From: an archaeon
GTDB lineage: Archaea > EX4484-52 > B79-G9
Direction of reading: 5' to 3'
Assembly: GCA_030594585.1 (NCBI GenBank)
Contig: JAUVEX010000007.1
Coordinates: 1-19,458 of the forward strand
DNA: 19,458 nucleotides
The notes beneath the pieces were generated by a model. It did not search any database. It saw only the letters and a list, made by a program, of their open reading frames with translations, and was not told where the DNA came from. Of the stretch, positions 1 through 6,409 are shown one piece after another. How positions within the stretch are numbered: position 1 is the stretch's first letter; each line of letters opens with the position of its first letter. The translations under genes were made by a program, and so were the position numbers.

Positions 1-15
1 ATTCCGGCTATTACG

Positions 16-711
16 ATGTTTGTACCAACACACAAACGGAAAGACGAAGTATGGAAGTATATTAATTCCGAAATAGATAAAAAGGATTTAGATATTACAA
101 AATTAACTATTGAAGAAATTGAACTAGAACTTATTAAAAAAGGAATAAATAAAGAAGAAATTAAAAGTATACTACGAGATTTTAAAAATAATGGGGATGT
201 AAAAGAAAAAGAAATTAGTTTTTATATTTATGTGCCGACAGATAAACAAGAGAGAATACCCCCTAAATTTAAAAAACACTTTGTTGATGGAATTAATGCG
301 GCGTTATTATTTACGGCATTTCTTATTTTATTTTATTCTTTAGATAATTCAAAGTATGTTAGCTTTCTTATGGCGGTCTTTAGTGTAGAGTCTGAAGAAA
401 TAACTACAGAAGTTTTTCGTAATATATCTTGGTTTGCAATATTTTATGCGCTTGTGGGGTCTGTAGTGGTTGGTTTGTTATTTGTTAAAATAAAGGAGTT
501 TACTATTAAAAGAATACCCGTTGCAAGAAAATACTATGATGTTTTAATACCTATACTATTAATTGCCATAATTTCAATCATCTTATTATTGTCAATGTCT
601 TTTATTTACAAAGAATCTATCGGTTTGGGACATTGGCTTACGATTTTATCCGTAAGCATTTTGGGCGGAGTCGGTTATTTAAATTATATTTCACGTAAAA
701 AACAAAGATAG
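16..711 (+). CDS. Multi-pass membrane protein, unknown function
   Basis: I do not recognise this 231-residue protein. The first ~60 residues are charged and predicted helical (many Lys, Glu, Ile), like a small cytoplasmic helical domain. Then come about four hydrophobic segments: near residues 92-108 (AALLFTAFLILFYSL), 138-158 (SWFAIFYALVGSVVVGLLF), 176-198 (VLIPILLIAIISIILLLSM) and 207-224. The protein ends in a basic tail (SRKKQR), as expected for a cytoplasmic C-terminus. The reading frame stays open to the window edge upstream of the ATG, and no ribosome binding site is visible, so the true start may lie outside the window. The stop codon TAG overlaps the 3' end of the convergent tRNA gene. 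The gene is more AT-rich than the ribosomal block. Coding status is well supported by length and composition; function is not. Confidence 0.75.
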   Translation: MFVPTHKRKDEVWKYINSEIDKKDLDITKLTIEEIELELIKKGINKEEIKSILRDFKNNGDVKEKEISFYIYVPTDKQERIPPKFKKHFVDGINAALLFTAFLILFYSLDNSKYVSFLMAVFSVESEEITTEVFRNISWFAIFYALVGSVVVGLLFVKIKEFTIKRIPVARKYYDVLIPILLIAIISIILLLSMSFIYKESIGLGHWLTILSVSILGGVGYLNYISRKKQR

Positions 712-780
712 CCCCGCCAGGATTCGAACCTGGGTCACAAGGTCCAGGGCCTCGTATGATTACCACTACACTACAGGGCT
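709..780 (-). tRNA. tRNA-Gln (anticodon CTG)
   Basis: The minus strand folds into a full cloverleaf of 72 bases. The acceptor strands AGCCCTG and CGGGGCT pair over 7 bp (one G-U), followed by discriminator A at 709. The D arm contains AGTGGTAAT, with only about three D-stem pairs (GTG/CAT). The anticodon stem CGAGG/CCTTG pairs over 5 bp with loop CCCTGGA, giving anticodon CTG (plus-strand 745-747). The variable loop is TGAC and the T arm is CCAGG-TTCGAAT-CCTGG. The CCA end is not encoded and there is no intron. The odd point is position 33, which reads C instead of the near-universal U. The 3' end overlaps the stop codon of the upstream convergent gene. A TATA element about 24 bases upstream (798-808) can serve it. 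Confidence 0.93.
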
Positions 781-797
781 ATTGTTGCAGCACTACC

Positions 798-808
798 AAT
801 TTATATAG
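798..808. promoter_or_regulatory. Shared divergent TATA element (tRNA-Gln / ATP-cone nuclease)
   Basis: The sequence AATTTATATAG is TATA-like on both strands. Its centre (~804) lies about 26 bases before the ATG at 830 on the plus strand and about 24 bases before the first tRNA base (780) on the minus strand. Those are normal archaeal TATA-to-start distances, so one element could drive both genes. This is inference from spacing only. Confidence 0.6.
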
Positions 809-829
809 AATCTTTAATAATATTTGGTT

Positions 830-1702
830 ATGTCGGTGTATGTTACCAAAATGAACGGCGATAGGGAGCCGTTTGATGAACGAAAAATCTTTAAGAGCTG
901 TATTCGTGCAGGGGCAAAACACGAAACTGCAAAAAAAATAACCCAACAGGTCCAAAAAAAGCTCTACAACGGTATATCAACGCATGATGTAATGAAAATA
1001 ACACATGAATTGCTTGATTCTGCAGCAAGGCCGGTTGCAATGCGATACAACCTAAAAGAGGCATTGGCGCAGCTTTCTCCTGAGTTTCATGAGTTTGAAT
1101 TATTCATAACAAAACTTTTTACATACAATGGCCATAAAACACAGCACAGTCCAATTCCAAAAATACAAGGATACTGCATAGACCATGAAATCGATGTGGT
1201 TGTTGAAGGCCCGGGAGAGTTCATAGCATTGGTGGAATGCAAGCATCACTTTAAAGCCCACACATTCACCGGTCTTGATGTCCCTATGCGCCAATGGGCA
1301 AGGCTCAAGGATGTATGTGAAGGAAAAAGCAACAACAAAAGAAACTGCATTGCCGCAAAAGAGGCATGGGTGGTTACAAATACCAAATTCTCAGCACACG
1401 CGGAAAACTACGCAAGATGCAGGAATGTCCGTCTTTTAGGATGGAATTTTCCGCAAAGAAGCGGCATAAACGATATTATAGAAAACTACAAGGCATATCC
1501 ACTAACTATTTTAAACCTGACAAAACAAGAGAGGGAATGCCTTGTAAGTGAAGATATCATAGACACGAATGATTTTATCAACGCTAAAGAATTTAAACTC
1601 ACAAAAGCAAAAATATCATTAAACAGGGCAAAAGAGTTAAAAAAAGAAATAAACGAATTATACACAATAAAAGACCCAAAAACACTTGAACCTGAATTTT
1701 AG
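830..1702 (+). CDS. ATP-cone plus Mrr-like restriction endonuclease domain protein
   Basis: A protein of 290 residues. Residues ~3-90 match the ATP-cone fold (VTKMNGDREPFDERKIFKSC, then a T-H-D-V-M-K-I helix), the nucleotide-sensing domain known from ribonucleotide reductases and NrdR. Residues ~110-210 look like a type IV restriction endonuclease (Mrr) domain of the PD-(D/E)XK superfamily: an acidic residue in HEIDVVVEG followed by the core ALVECKHH, giving the D...ExK catalytic pattern. The C-terminal ~60 residues are helical and could be a small DNA-binding helical domain. A likely role is a nuclease gated by nucleotide binding, in defence or DNA repair; this is inference from domains. ATG at 830 is chosen over an in-frame TTG at 824 because a TATA box ends 23 bases before it, giving a leaderless transcript. 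The next gene follows after 10 bases. Confidence 0.88.
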   Translation: MSVYVTKMNGDREPFDERKIFKSCIRAGAKHETAKKITQQVQKKLYNGISTHDVMKITHELLDSAARPVAMRYNLKEALAQLSPEFHEFELFITKLFTYNGHKTQHSPIPKIQGYCIDHEIDVVVEGPGEFIALVECKHHFKAHTFTGLDVPMRQWARLKDVCEGKSNNKRNCIAAKEAWVVTNTKFSAHAENYARCRNVRLLGWNFPQRSGINDIIENYKAYPLTILNLTKQERECLVSEDIIDTNDFINAKEFKLTKAKISLNRAKELKKEINELYTIKDPKTLEPEF

Positions 1703-1708
1703 AGGGGA
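1703..1708 (+). promoter_or_regulatory. Ribosome binding site deciding a TTG start
   Basis: GAGGGG followed by AT lies directly after the nuclease stop codon and 4-5 bases before an in-frame TTG at 1713. This is why I place the start of the next gene there and not at the TTG at 1686 (inside the nuclease gene) or at the ATG at 1746. Confidence 0.55.
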
Positions 1709-1712
1709 TTTT

Positions 1713-2249
1713 TTGGTAAAATATAAAAACAATACAAACTTTGTAATGCACGGAACAGGAAAGAAGAAAAACGCAAAATTGTTAAAATTCGGAGTTTATG
1801 TAGTTGCATTCCTTTTCATAGGCTCAATGATAGGGATTGCAGTTCTTGAGGCAGGAACAGGTCCGAAAAACATAAAGCTCCCAAAAAACCCAATACTTGA
1901 AACCCCTCTTGATGAAGGACAGATTGCCCTTTTTGTTTCACAATACGGAACATACATAGAGATTGAAACCGGTTTGTGTGATTTTGACTGCATGACAAAC
2001 ATAACAAAAATAGAATCTCTTGCATCTGCGTACACACCTTATGTCTTTGTATACAAAAAACAAAATTCTGTTAAAACACAAATAAGTATTGAAAACTACA
2101 ATAAAAAAGAAACAATAGAATCCATAAATCCCGATGTTGCAGAAGATATTATATGCGAAATAATTCCGGGCCATCCTGAGTGCATAAAAAGAAGCGCGCT
2201 TGAAGCTGTTCTTTTTGTAAACAAAAATGAAACAAACAATACTATTTAA
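1713..2249 (+). CDS. Membrane-anchored cysteine-containing protein, unknown function
   Basis: About 178 residues from the TTG start. A short basic N-terminal part is followed by one strongly hydrophobic segment (VYVVAFLFIGSMIGIAVL, about residues 28-46), then a soluble domain of ~130 residues, so it is probably a signal-anchored protein facing outward. The soluble part has two cysteine pairs, CDFDC and CEIIPGHPEC, which could form disulfides or bind metal. The alternation of hydrophobic strands and helices (IALFVSQYG..., YVFVYKK...) loosely recalls a thioredoxin-like fold, but I see no CxxC motif and do not claim it. It lies 10 bases after the ATP-cone nuclease gene and is probably co-transcribed with it. 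Convergent with the FAD oxidoreductase gene, overlapping its end by 4 bases. The start codon is uncertain (TTG 1713 or ATG 1746). Confidence 0.7.
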   Translation: MVKYKNNTNFVMHGTGKKKNAKLLKFGVYVVAFLFIGSMIGIAVLEAGTGPKNIKLPKNPILETPLDEGQIALFVSQYGTYIEIETGLCDFDCMTNITKIESLASAYTPYVFVYKKQNSVKTQISIENYNKKETIESINPDVAEDIICEIIPGHPECIKRSALEAVLFVNKNETNNTI

Positions 2250-3595
2250 CTACTATTATCTTTCTTCATTTCTTTTAGCATTTCAACCACAGAATAAGCA
2301 GCTCTTGTAATCCCCATACTCCGCGGGTCAACATCAGTCCCTACAGCATAAAGGCCGTCTATTGGCGTCTTAGGTCCCGGGAATTTAGCACCTACAGTAA
2401 TTGACGCCTTGTCAGGATAAGTTACCTGAACATGTTCCATAACAATATCTTTTTCTATTCTCCAGGCAACCTTTTTTATGGTTCTTAAAAGCTTTTCTTT
2501 GTGTTTTGCAGGGCTTTCGCCGGCCAGTATCCTTGAGCCAAAACCAATAAGCTGCATCCCTTTAGGTGCAAGGTTCTTGTCATAATTGCTCGTCGGCATT
2601 GCCCAGTAAGGCGTCTCTTCATCAAACCAGACTTCAGAACCCTTATAATCAAATTCAGGCCTTTTTCTTTTAAGCCCAAGCCACAAAGTCATCGTTCGTG
2701 AAGATTTTTTGAGTGTGTTTATTTTTTCAATATATTTTTTTTCAAGCGGATTTTCAAGAATATTCTCAAGGCATCGAAGCTCTGCCGCAAAAACAACAAT
2801 CTCTGATTCATATGACTCACTATCAGTTGTTATTGTAAACAGTTTGCCGTCCTTTTTAATTTTCTTAACATCCTGTTCTGTTTTTATCACCGTTGTTTCA
2901 GGCATGGATGCAATAATAGAATTTGTGATGCTCTGAATACCCCCTTTAGGATATCCTTGGTGGCTTTCATGCCTGTTTGCGACAACACCCATAACACCGG
3001 ATAGTTTCTTTCTTAAACCCTTTGAAAGCTCATGCGTTGCGCCCCCGCCTGAAAGTATTCTCCACATGGGCGTGTCGTCCATAGAGCTTCCGGAAAGAAA
3101 ATAAGACAAAGTATCAATAAACATGAGTCCCCGCTTGCTTATAGGGTAATTTTTAAGAAAGTCGGAAACGCTTTTGTCAAGCATTGGCTCATCAAGCGTG
3201 TGGTTTTTTGTTGCATCAACAAATGCTCTTGCCATCAAAAGCCTGTCTGTTTTTGAAAAAACATTGAATCTTGCAAGTGCCTGCAGAGTATATGGAAACT
3301 TGATAAGCCTTTCAGAATCCCGGACAAAATAATTCCCGTGTTCCTCGAATTTAGGGAGTACATCAAAGTATTCATCCATTAAATCCACAAGAGGGCCTTT
3401 TTTAAGCCAGGTTATGGCATGAGGGCCTGTATCGACCCGAAAACCGGAGACATTGTATGACCTGCAATTGCCGCCAATAACGCTTGCTTTTTCAAGAACC
3501 AATACTTTCTTTCTTTTCTTTGAAAGCGCTAACGCTGAAAGAAGCCCGGATATCCCGGCACCTACAACAATTGCATCGTATTTTTGGATGAAAAT
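2246..3595 (-). CDS. FAD-dependent phytoene-desaturase-like oxidoreductase, start codon non-canonical or broken
   Basis: A flavoprotein of about 449 residues of the NAD(P)/FAD-dependent oxidoreductase / phytoene dehydrogenase (CrtI) / protoporphyrinogen-oxidase-like superfamily. The Rossmann dinucleotide motif (YDAIVVGAGISGLL) is encoded at about 3580-3540, then the second conserved patch EKASVIGGNCRSY and the C-terminal FAD-binding patch GLYAVGTDVDPRSMGITRAA. No ATG, GTG or TTG precedes the Rossmann motif in this frame before a stop at 3598-3596; the first ordinary start (TTG at 3502) would delete the FAD-binding motif. I place the start at ATT 3595, 4 bases after a GGTGAT ribosome binding site (3605-3600); ATC at 3589 is another option. 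A one-base excess in the A5 run at 3581-3585 would also explain it. Substrate unknown; isoprenoid or carotenoid-like lipids are possible. Confidence 0.8.
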   Translation of the reverse strand: MFIQKYDAIVVGAGISGLLSALALSKKRKKVLVLEKASVIGGNCRSYNVSGFRVDTGPHAITWLKKGPLVDLMDEYFDVLPKFEEHGNYFVRDSERLIKFPYTLQALARFNVFSKTDRLLMARAFVDATKNHTLDEPMLDKSVSDFLKNYPISKRGLMFIDTLSYFLSGSSMDDTPMWRILSGGGATHELSKGLRKKLSGVMGVVANRHESHQGYPKGGIQSITNSIIASMPETTVIKTEQDVKKIKKDGKLFTITTDSESYESEIVVFAAELRCLENILENPLEKKYIEKINTLKKSSRTMTLWLGLKRKRPEFDYKGSEVWFDEETPYWAMPTSNYDKNLAPKGMQLIGFGSRILAGESPAKHKEKLLRTIKKVAWRIEKDIVMEHVQVTYPDKASITVGAKFPGPKTPIDGLYAVGTDVDPRSMGITRAAYSVVEMLKEMKKDNSS

Positions 3596-3622
3596 TCAAA
3601 TCACCAATAATCTTTAGAAACT

Positions 3623-3630
3623 GTTTATAC
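3623..3630 (-). promoter_or_regulatory. TATA box for the FAD oxidoreductase
   Basis: Minus strand GTATAAAC, centred ~3627, predicts transcription starting near 3600, just upstream of the proposed start codon. It agrees with a real promoter for an ORF beginning at about 3595. Confidence 0.45.
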
Positions 3631-3689
3631 TAAGAATTTAATAAATATTCTCTCTGGCATTGAATAGTTGGTGGTTGATTTCGAAAGTT

Positions 3690-3698
3690 ATTTAATAA
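3690..3698 (+). promoter_or_regulatory. TATA box for the methyltransferase
   Basis: ATTTAATAA lies about 25 bases before the ATG at 3719, predicting a leaderless transcript. The two promoters of the divergent pair sit in the 123-base gap 3596-3718. Confidence 0.55.
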
Positions 3699-3718
3699 AA
3701 TAAGTGCTTGTTAATTAT

Positions 3719-4573
3719 ATGGCAACAAAAACATCAAATCAAGATATAAAAGAATATTATAATAAAAATCAAATTCTGTATGATGTCTTTTATTCAAAAG
3801 GTACTGATGGATTACATTATGGTTTTTGGGAAAAAAACACCCGAGACCATCCAGAATCACTTAGGAATACCACAAGATTTGTTGCAAAATGTTTAAAGGT
3901 TAATCAAAACGATAAAGTTCTTGATGCTGGTTGTGGTATTGGGGGTAGCAGCATTTATCTTGCCAAAAAATATGGTGCGAATGTAGTAGGCATCACTTTA
4001 TCAGATATTCAATTAAAGATAGCTCGTAAAAAAGCGCTTAAATTTGGTTTACAAAATAAAGTAAGATTCCTAATACAAGATTTCACAAAAACTAGTTTTG
4101 ATGATGGGCATTTTTCTAAAATATTCGGAGTGGAATCCATATGTCACGCCGAGAAAAAAATTGATTTTCTAAATGAAGCACATCGATTGCTAAAAAAAGG
4201 AGGTATGATCACGATAGCTGATGGCTTTCAGACAAGGTCAAACCTTTCCGATAAAGAGAACAAGATTTATCAAAAATGGCTAAAGGGATGGGCAGTTCCT
4301 AATTTAGCTACAGTTGATGGTTTCCACAATGATTTAAAAAAAGCAGGTTTTAGAAAAATCAAATATTATGATAAGTTTAATGAAATTAAGAAAACAAGAG
4401 ACAGAATTTATCGATTAGGTATCTTTGGGTACCCGCTTACTTGGGTGTTGTCAAAAATAGGCATCTTTAGTAAAAACATGCATGATAATACTCTATCTAT
4501 GCTCTGTCAAAAAAAAGTTTTTTCTGATGTGAATAATATTGCTACTTATGGTGTTTTTATTGCAGAAAAATAA
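3719..4573 (+). CDS. SAM-dependent methyltransferase, sterol/tocopherol C-methyltransferase-like
   Basis: A class I methyltransferase of 284 residues. Motif I is VLDAGCGIGGSSIYLAKKYG followed by ANVVGITLS, the form typical of the sterol, tocopherol and dimethylglycine methyltransferase group. The later strands are visible (KVRFLIQDF with acidic D, KIFGVESICHAEKK, GGMITIADGF). The catalytic domain spans about residues 60-170; the C-terminal third (WLKGWAVPNLATVDGFHNDL...) is the substrate-capping region of this family. Substrate unknown: small isoprenoid, quinone-like or sugar compounds are all possible. It is divergent from the FAD oxidoreductase, so they may act in one lipid pathway, but that is inference. 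The ATG at 3719 is preferred over the in-frame TTG at 3704 because of the TATA spacing. The gene is visibly richer in A/T than the ribosomal block, which could reflect transfer. Confidence 0.88.
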   Translation: MATKTSNQDIKEYYNKNQILYDVFYSKGTDGLHYGFWEKNTRDHPESLRNTTRFVAKCLKVNQNDKVLDAGCGIGGSSIYLAKKYGANVVGITLSDIQLKIARKKALKFGLQNKVRFLIQDFTKTSFDDGHFSKIFGVESICHAEKKIDFLNEAHRLLKKGGMITIADGFQTRSNLSDKENKIYQKWLKGWAVPNLATVDGFHNDLKKAGFRKIKYYDKFNEIKKTRDRIYRLGIFGYPLTWVLSKIGIFSKNMHDNTLSMLCQKKVFSDVNNIATYGVFIAEK

Positions 4574-4666
4574 ATTCCTGCATTATCGGATATCTTAGGC
4601 GCCTCATTCTATCAGGCTCAATGATTAAAACACATCAAACATTACAGGGCCCCCATTAGAAAAAAC

Positions 4667-4675
4667 TATATAAAC
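4667..4675 (+). promoter_or_regulatory. TATA box and strong ribosome binding site of the basic protein gene
   Basis: CTATATAAA here predicts transcription from ~4698, leaving a leader of about 28 bases with the purine run GGGGGGATGA (4713-4722) just before the ATG at 4726. This is one of the strongest-looking ribosome binding sites in the window and suggests high expression. Confidence 0.6.
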
Positions 4676-4725
4676 ACATAAACCGTATCATAAAATACCG
4701 TAAAATAAAAAAGGGGGGATGAAAC

Positions 4726-4938
4726 ATGCCAATAAAAAGAATAATGTCTGCTGTAAAAGGTTTGGTTAAAAAGAAGCCAAAAGCAAAACTCGCAGTTAAA
4801 AAAGCTGCACCAAAAAGAAAACCTGCAGCAAGAAAAGCACCAACAAGAAAGGCGCCTGTAAGGAAACCAGCACCAAAACGAAAAGCACCTGCGCGAAAAC
4901 CGGCAAAAAGAAAAGCACCAGCAAAGAAAAAACGATAA
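4726..4938 (+). CDS. Histone-H1-like Lys/Ala/Pro/Arg-rich basic protein
   Basis: A 70-residue protein with almost no acidic residues. The first ~14 residues (MPIKRIMSAVKGLV) could form a short amphipathic helix. The rest is a degenerate repeat of units such as RKAP, RKPAPK and KRKAPA, ending KKKR. This resembles the C-terminal tails of eukaryotic histone H1 and the small nucleoid proteins of some bacteria (AlaLysPro-rich). The likely role is electrostatic DNA or RNA binding, as a nucleoid or ribosome-linked polycation; that is inference from composition. It stands alone between its own promoter and a T-rich terminator. The strong ribosome binding site supports that it is a real, well-expressed gene. 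The opposite-strand frame (Cys/Phe/Trp-rich) is a shadow. Confidence 0.82.
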   Translation: MPIKRIMSAVKGLVKKKPKAKLAVKKAAPKRKPAARKAPTRKAPVRKPAPKRKAPARKPAKRKAPAKKKR

Positions 4939-4960
4939 ATTTCTTAAGTCAATCATCTTA

Positions 4961-4983
4961 TATTTATTTTTTCTATTTTTTTT
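4961..4983 (+). terminator. T-rich terminator after the basic protein gene
   Basis: A tract of T with few interruptions (TATTTATTTTTTCTATTTTTTTT) starts 22 bases after the stop codon, the usual form of archaeal intrinsic termination. Confidence 0.55.
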
Positions 4984-4989
4984 CACTCC

Positions 4990-5003
4990 ATAGCGAAAGC
5001 TAT
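4990..5003. other. Small hairpin ATAGC-GAAA-GCTAT
   Basis: A 5-bp perfect stem with a GAAA (GNRA) tetraloop on the plus strand, located in the convergent gap between the basic protein gene and the ribosomal operon. It follows the T tract, so it is not needed for that terminator; function unknown. Confidence 0.4.
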
Positions 5004-5032
5004 CTTGTAAAAATTAAAAGAAATAAGACATA

Positions 5033-5060
5033 TCTTGAAGGCTAAATAACGCCTTCAAGA
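5033..5060 (-). terminator. Perfect 10-bp hairpin at the end of the ribosomal operon
   Basis: TCTTGAAGGC and GCCTTCAAGA are exact inverted repeats around an 8-base loop. It starts 21 bases after the rpl12 stop codon on the minus strand and is followed there by a T-rich stretch. It is probably a termination or 3'-end protecting structure for the seven-gene block. Confidence 0.6.
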
Positions 5061-5080
5061 CACATATAGTTAAAATCAAT

Positions 5081-5395
5081 TTATCCGAAAAGTGCGCCTA
5101 GACCTGCTGCAGCTTCCTCTTCTTTTTTCTCTTCTTTTTCTTCGGCTTTCTTATCATCTTTTTTGTCGTCTGCCGGAGCTGCTTGAGCTGCAGGAGCTTG
5201 TGTGCCTGCTGCAGGAGCGATTGCTGCTTTGTTCATAGCCTCTTCAATGTTAACGCCGTCAAGTGCGGAAACAAGTGCCTTGATTCTTGCATCGTCTGCT
5301 TTAACGCCTGCTGCGTCCAAAACTTTTTTTACAGATGCTTCGTCAATTTTTTTGTCTGCTGCATGCAAAAGCATTGCACTGTATATGTACTCCAT
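5081..5395 (-). CDS. rpl12: Ribosomal stalk protein P1 (L12-type, archaeal)
   Basis: A protein of 104 residues, the normal size for archaeal P1/aL12. The N-terminal ~60 residues form the helical dimerisation domain that binds the P0 C-terminal helices (MEYIYSAMLLHAADKKIDEA...). An Ala/Pro hinge follows (about 60-75), then a Lys/Glu-rich segment, and the C-terminal motif GLGALFG that contacts translation GTPases. A strong ribosome binding site (TAGGAGGAGA) precedes the ATG. It is the last gene of the operon, 23 bases after rplP0, and its final ~17 codons are nearly the same in DNA sequence as the end of rplP0. Confidence 0.97.
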   Translation of the reverse strand: MEYIYSAMLLHAADKKIDEASVKKVLDAAGVKADDARIKALVSALDGVNIEEAMNKAAIAPAAGTQAPAAQAAPADDKKDDKKAEEKEEKKEEEAAAGLGALFG

Positions 5396-5418
5396 ATTAT
5401 TCTCCTCCTAATTATGAA

Positions 5419-6399
5419 TTATCCAAATAATGCTCCAAGACCTGCTGCAGCTTCTTCTTCTGTTTTTCCCTCTTTTGGCTCTTCTTTCTTTTCATCTTTT
5501 TTGTCTTCGTTTTGAGGTTCTTCTGCAGAAGCCGAAACACTGACAGCAACATCGCCTCGTGCATTTTCAGGCAATGCGCCTGCAAGTGCACCAAGCTGTG
5601 CTCGTGCTTTTTGGATAAATATTTCAACTGTTTCTTTTGAGATAATTCCTGCATTTACTGTCAGGTTAAGCGCATTTAAGTGCGCTTCTGTAATCTTTAG
5701 CGGTGCTATCTCGCTTGTTAGGTAATTTGCATTGTATGCAAGGTTGAATGCGCCGGAACATGCTTGTATGATCTTGCGTTCATATTCTTTTCCATCAACT
5801 GCAAGAATGTCTTTTTCATAGATTATTCCATCTTCCCAAGCGCCAATCATATTAATTCCTATTTCCATAGGCTTTATGTTAAGCTTGGACAAAACATCAC
5901 AAACAGCAGCTGTTATCTCATCTCCTTTTTTTGCAACAATCTTTTCTTCCATAACGGATATGCTTTGGCCCTTTATTGCCGCCTTAAGTCCTGCTTTCTG
6001 AAGGTCTGCAATTGCAGGTCCTGGAGGAAGTCCTGTGTCTCCTTTAGGAATTACAATATCTTCAGGAGCGATATCTCCAGCTTTTGCAAGTGCGGGAGAT
6101 TTGTTTTTTTCAAGCATACTGTAAATTTTAAACGGGTTTTCATCCGTGATAATAATAGCGGGTATTTTTGGGTTCAAAGCCATAAGGCCTCCAACACCCT
6201 TTTTGCCTGATTTTTCAAAAGCGCGTTCAATGACTCTTTTTTTTGTCATCTTAAGTTTTGCTACTTTTTTTATTGCTGTTTTTATTGAAAGAAGGTCTGC
6301 TGCAGGAAGGTCATGCAGGTCAATCATGCATGCTACTTTATTGTTCTTGAAATCTTCTGCAAGTTCATCCGCTTTTTTTATTTTCCATTGCTGAACCAT
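5419..6399 (-). CDS. rplP0: Ribosomal stalk base protein P0 (uL10)
   Basis: A 326-residue protein of archaeal P0 type. The N-terminal globular domain (about 1-105, with KKADELAEDFKNNKVACMIDLHDLP and the KKRVIERAFE region) binds 23S rRNA, next comes the archaeal insertion domain (about 105-190), then helical spines that carry the P1 dimers (about 210-270), and an acidic/Lys linker ending in EEEAAAGLGALFG. The start ATG follows an AAGGTG site. It lies 10 bases after rpl1. Length and order are normal for Archaea. Confidence 0.97.
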   Translation of the reverse strand: MVQQWKIKKADELAEDFKNNKVACMIDLHDLPAADLLSIKTAIKKVAKLKMTKKRVIERAFEKSGKKGVGGLMALNPKIPAIIITDENPFKIYSMLEKNKSPALAKAGDIAPEDIVIPKGDTGLPPGPAIADLQKAGLKAAIKGQSISVMEEKIVAKKGDEITAAVCDVLSKLNIKPMEIGINMIGAWEDGIIYEKDILAVDGKEYERKIIQACSGAFNLAYNANYLTSEIAPLKITEAHLNALNLTVNAGIISKETVEIFIQKARAQLGALAGALPENARGDVAVSVSASAEEPQNEDKKDEKKEEPKEGKTEEEAAAGLGALFG

Positions 6400-6409
6400 T
6401 TAAAACACC

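Noticed and set aside
4666..4986. 106-codon minus-strand ORF rich in Cys, Phe and Trp opposite the basic protein gene
   Set aside because: It is the reverse frame of the RKAP repeat; its odd composition follows from the antisense of AGA/AAA/GCA/CCA codons, and the plus-strand gene has a promoter and ribosome binding site.
5081..5490. Near-identical DNA at the ends of rpl12 and rplP0
   Set aside because: It encodes the conserved stalk tail (EEEAAAGLGALFG) in both proteins and is expected, not a mobile repeat.
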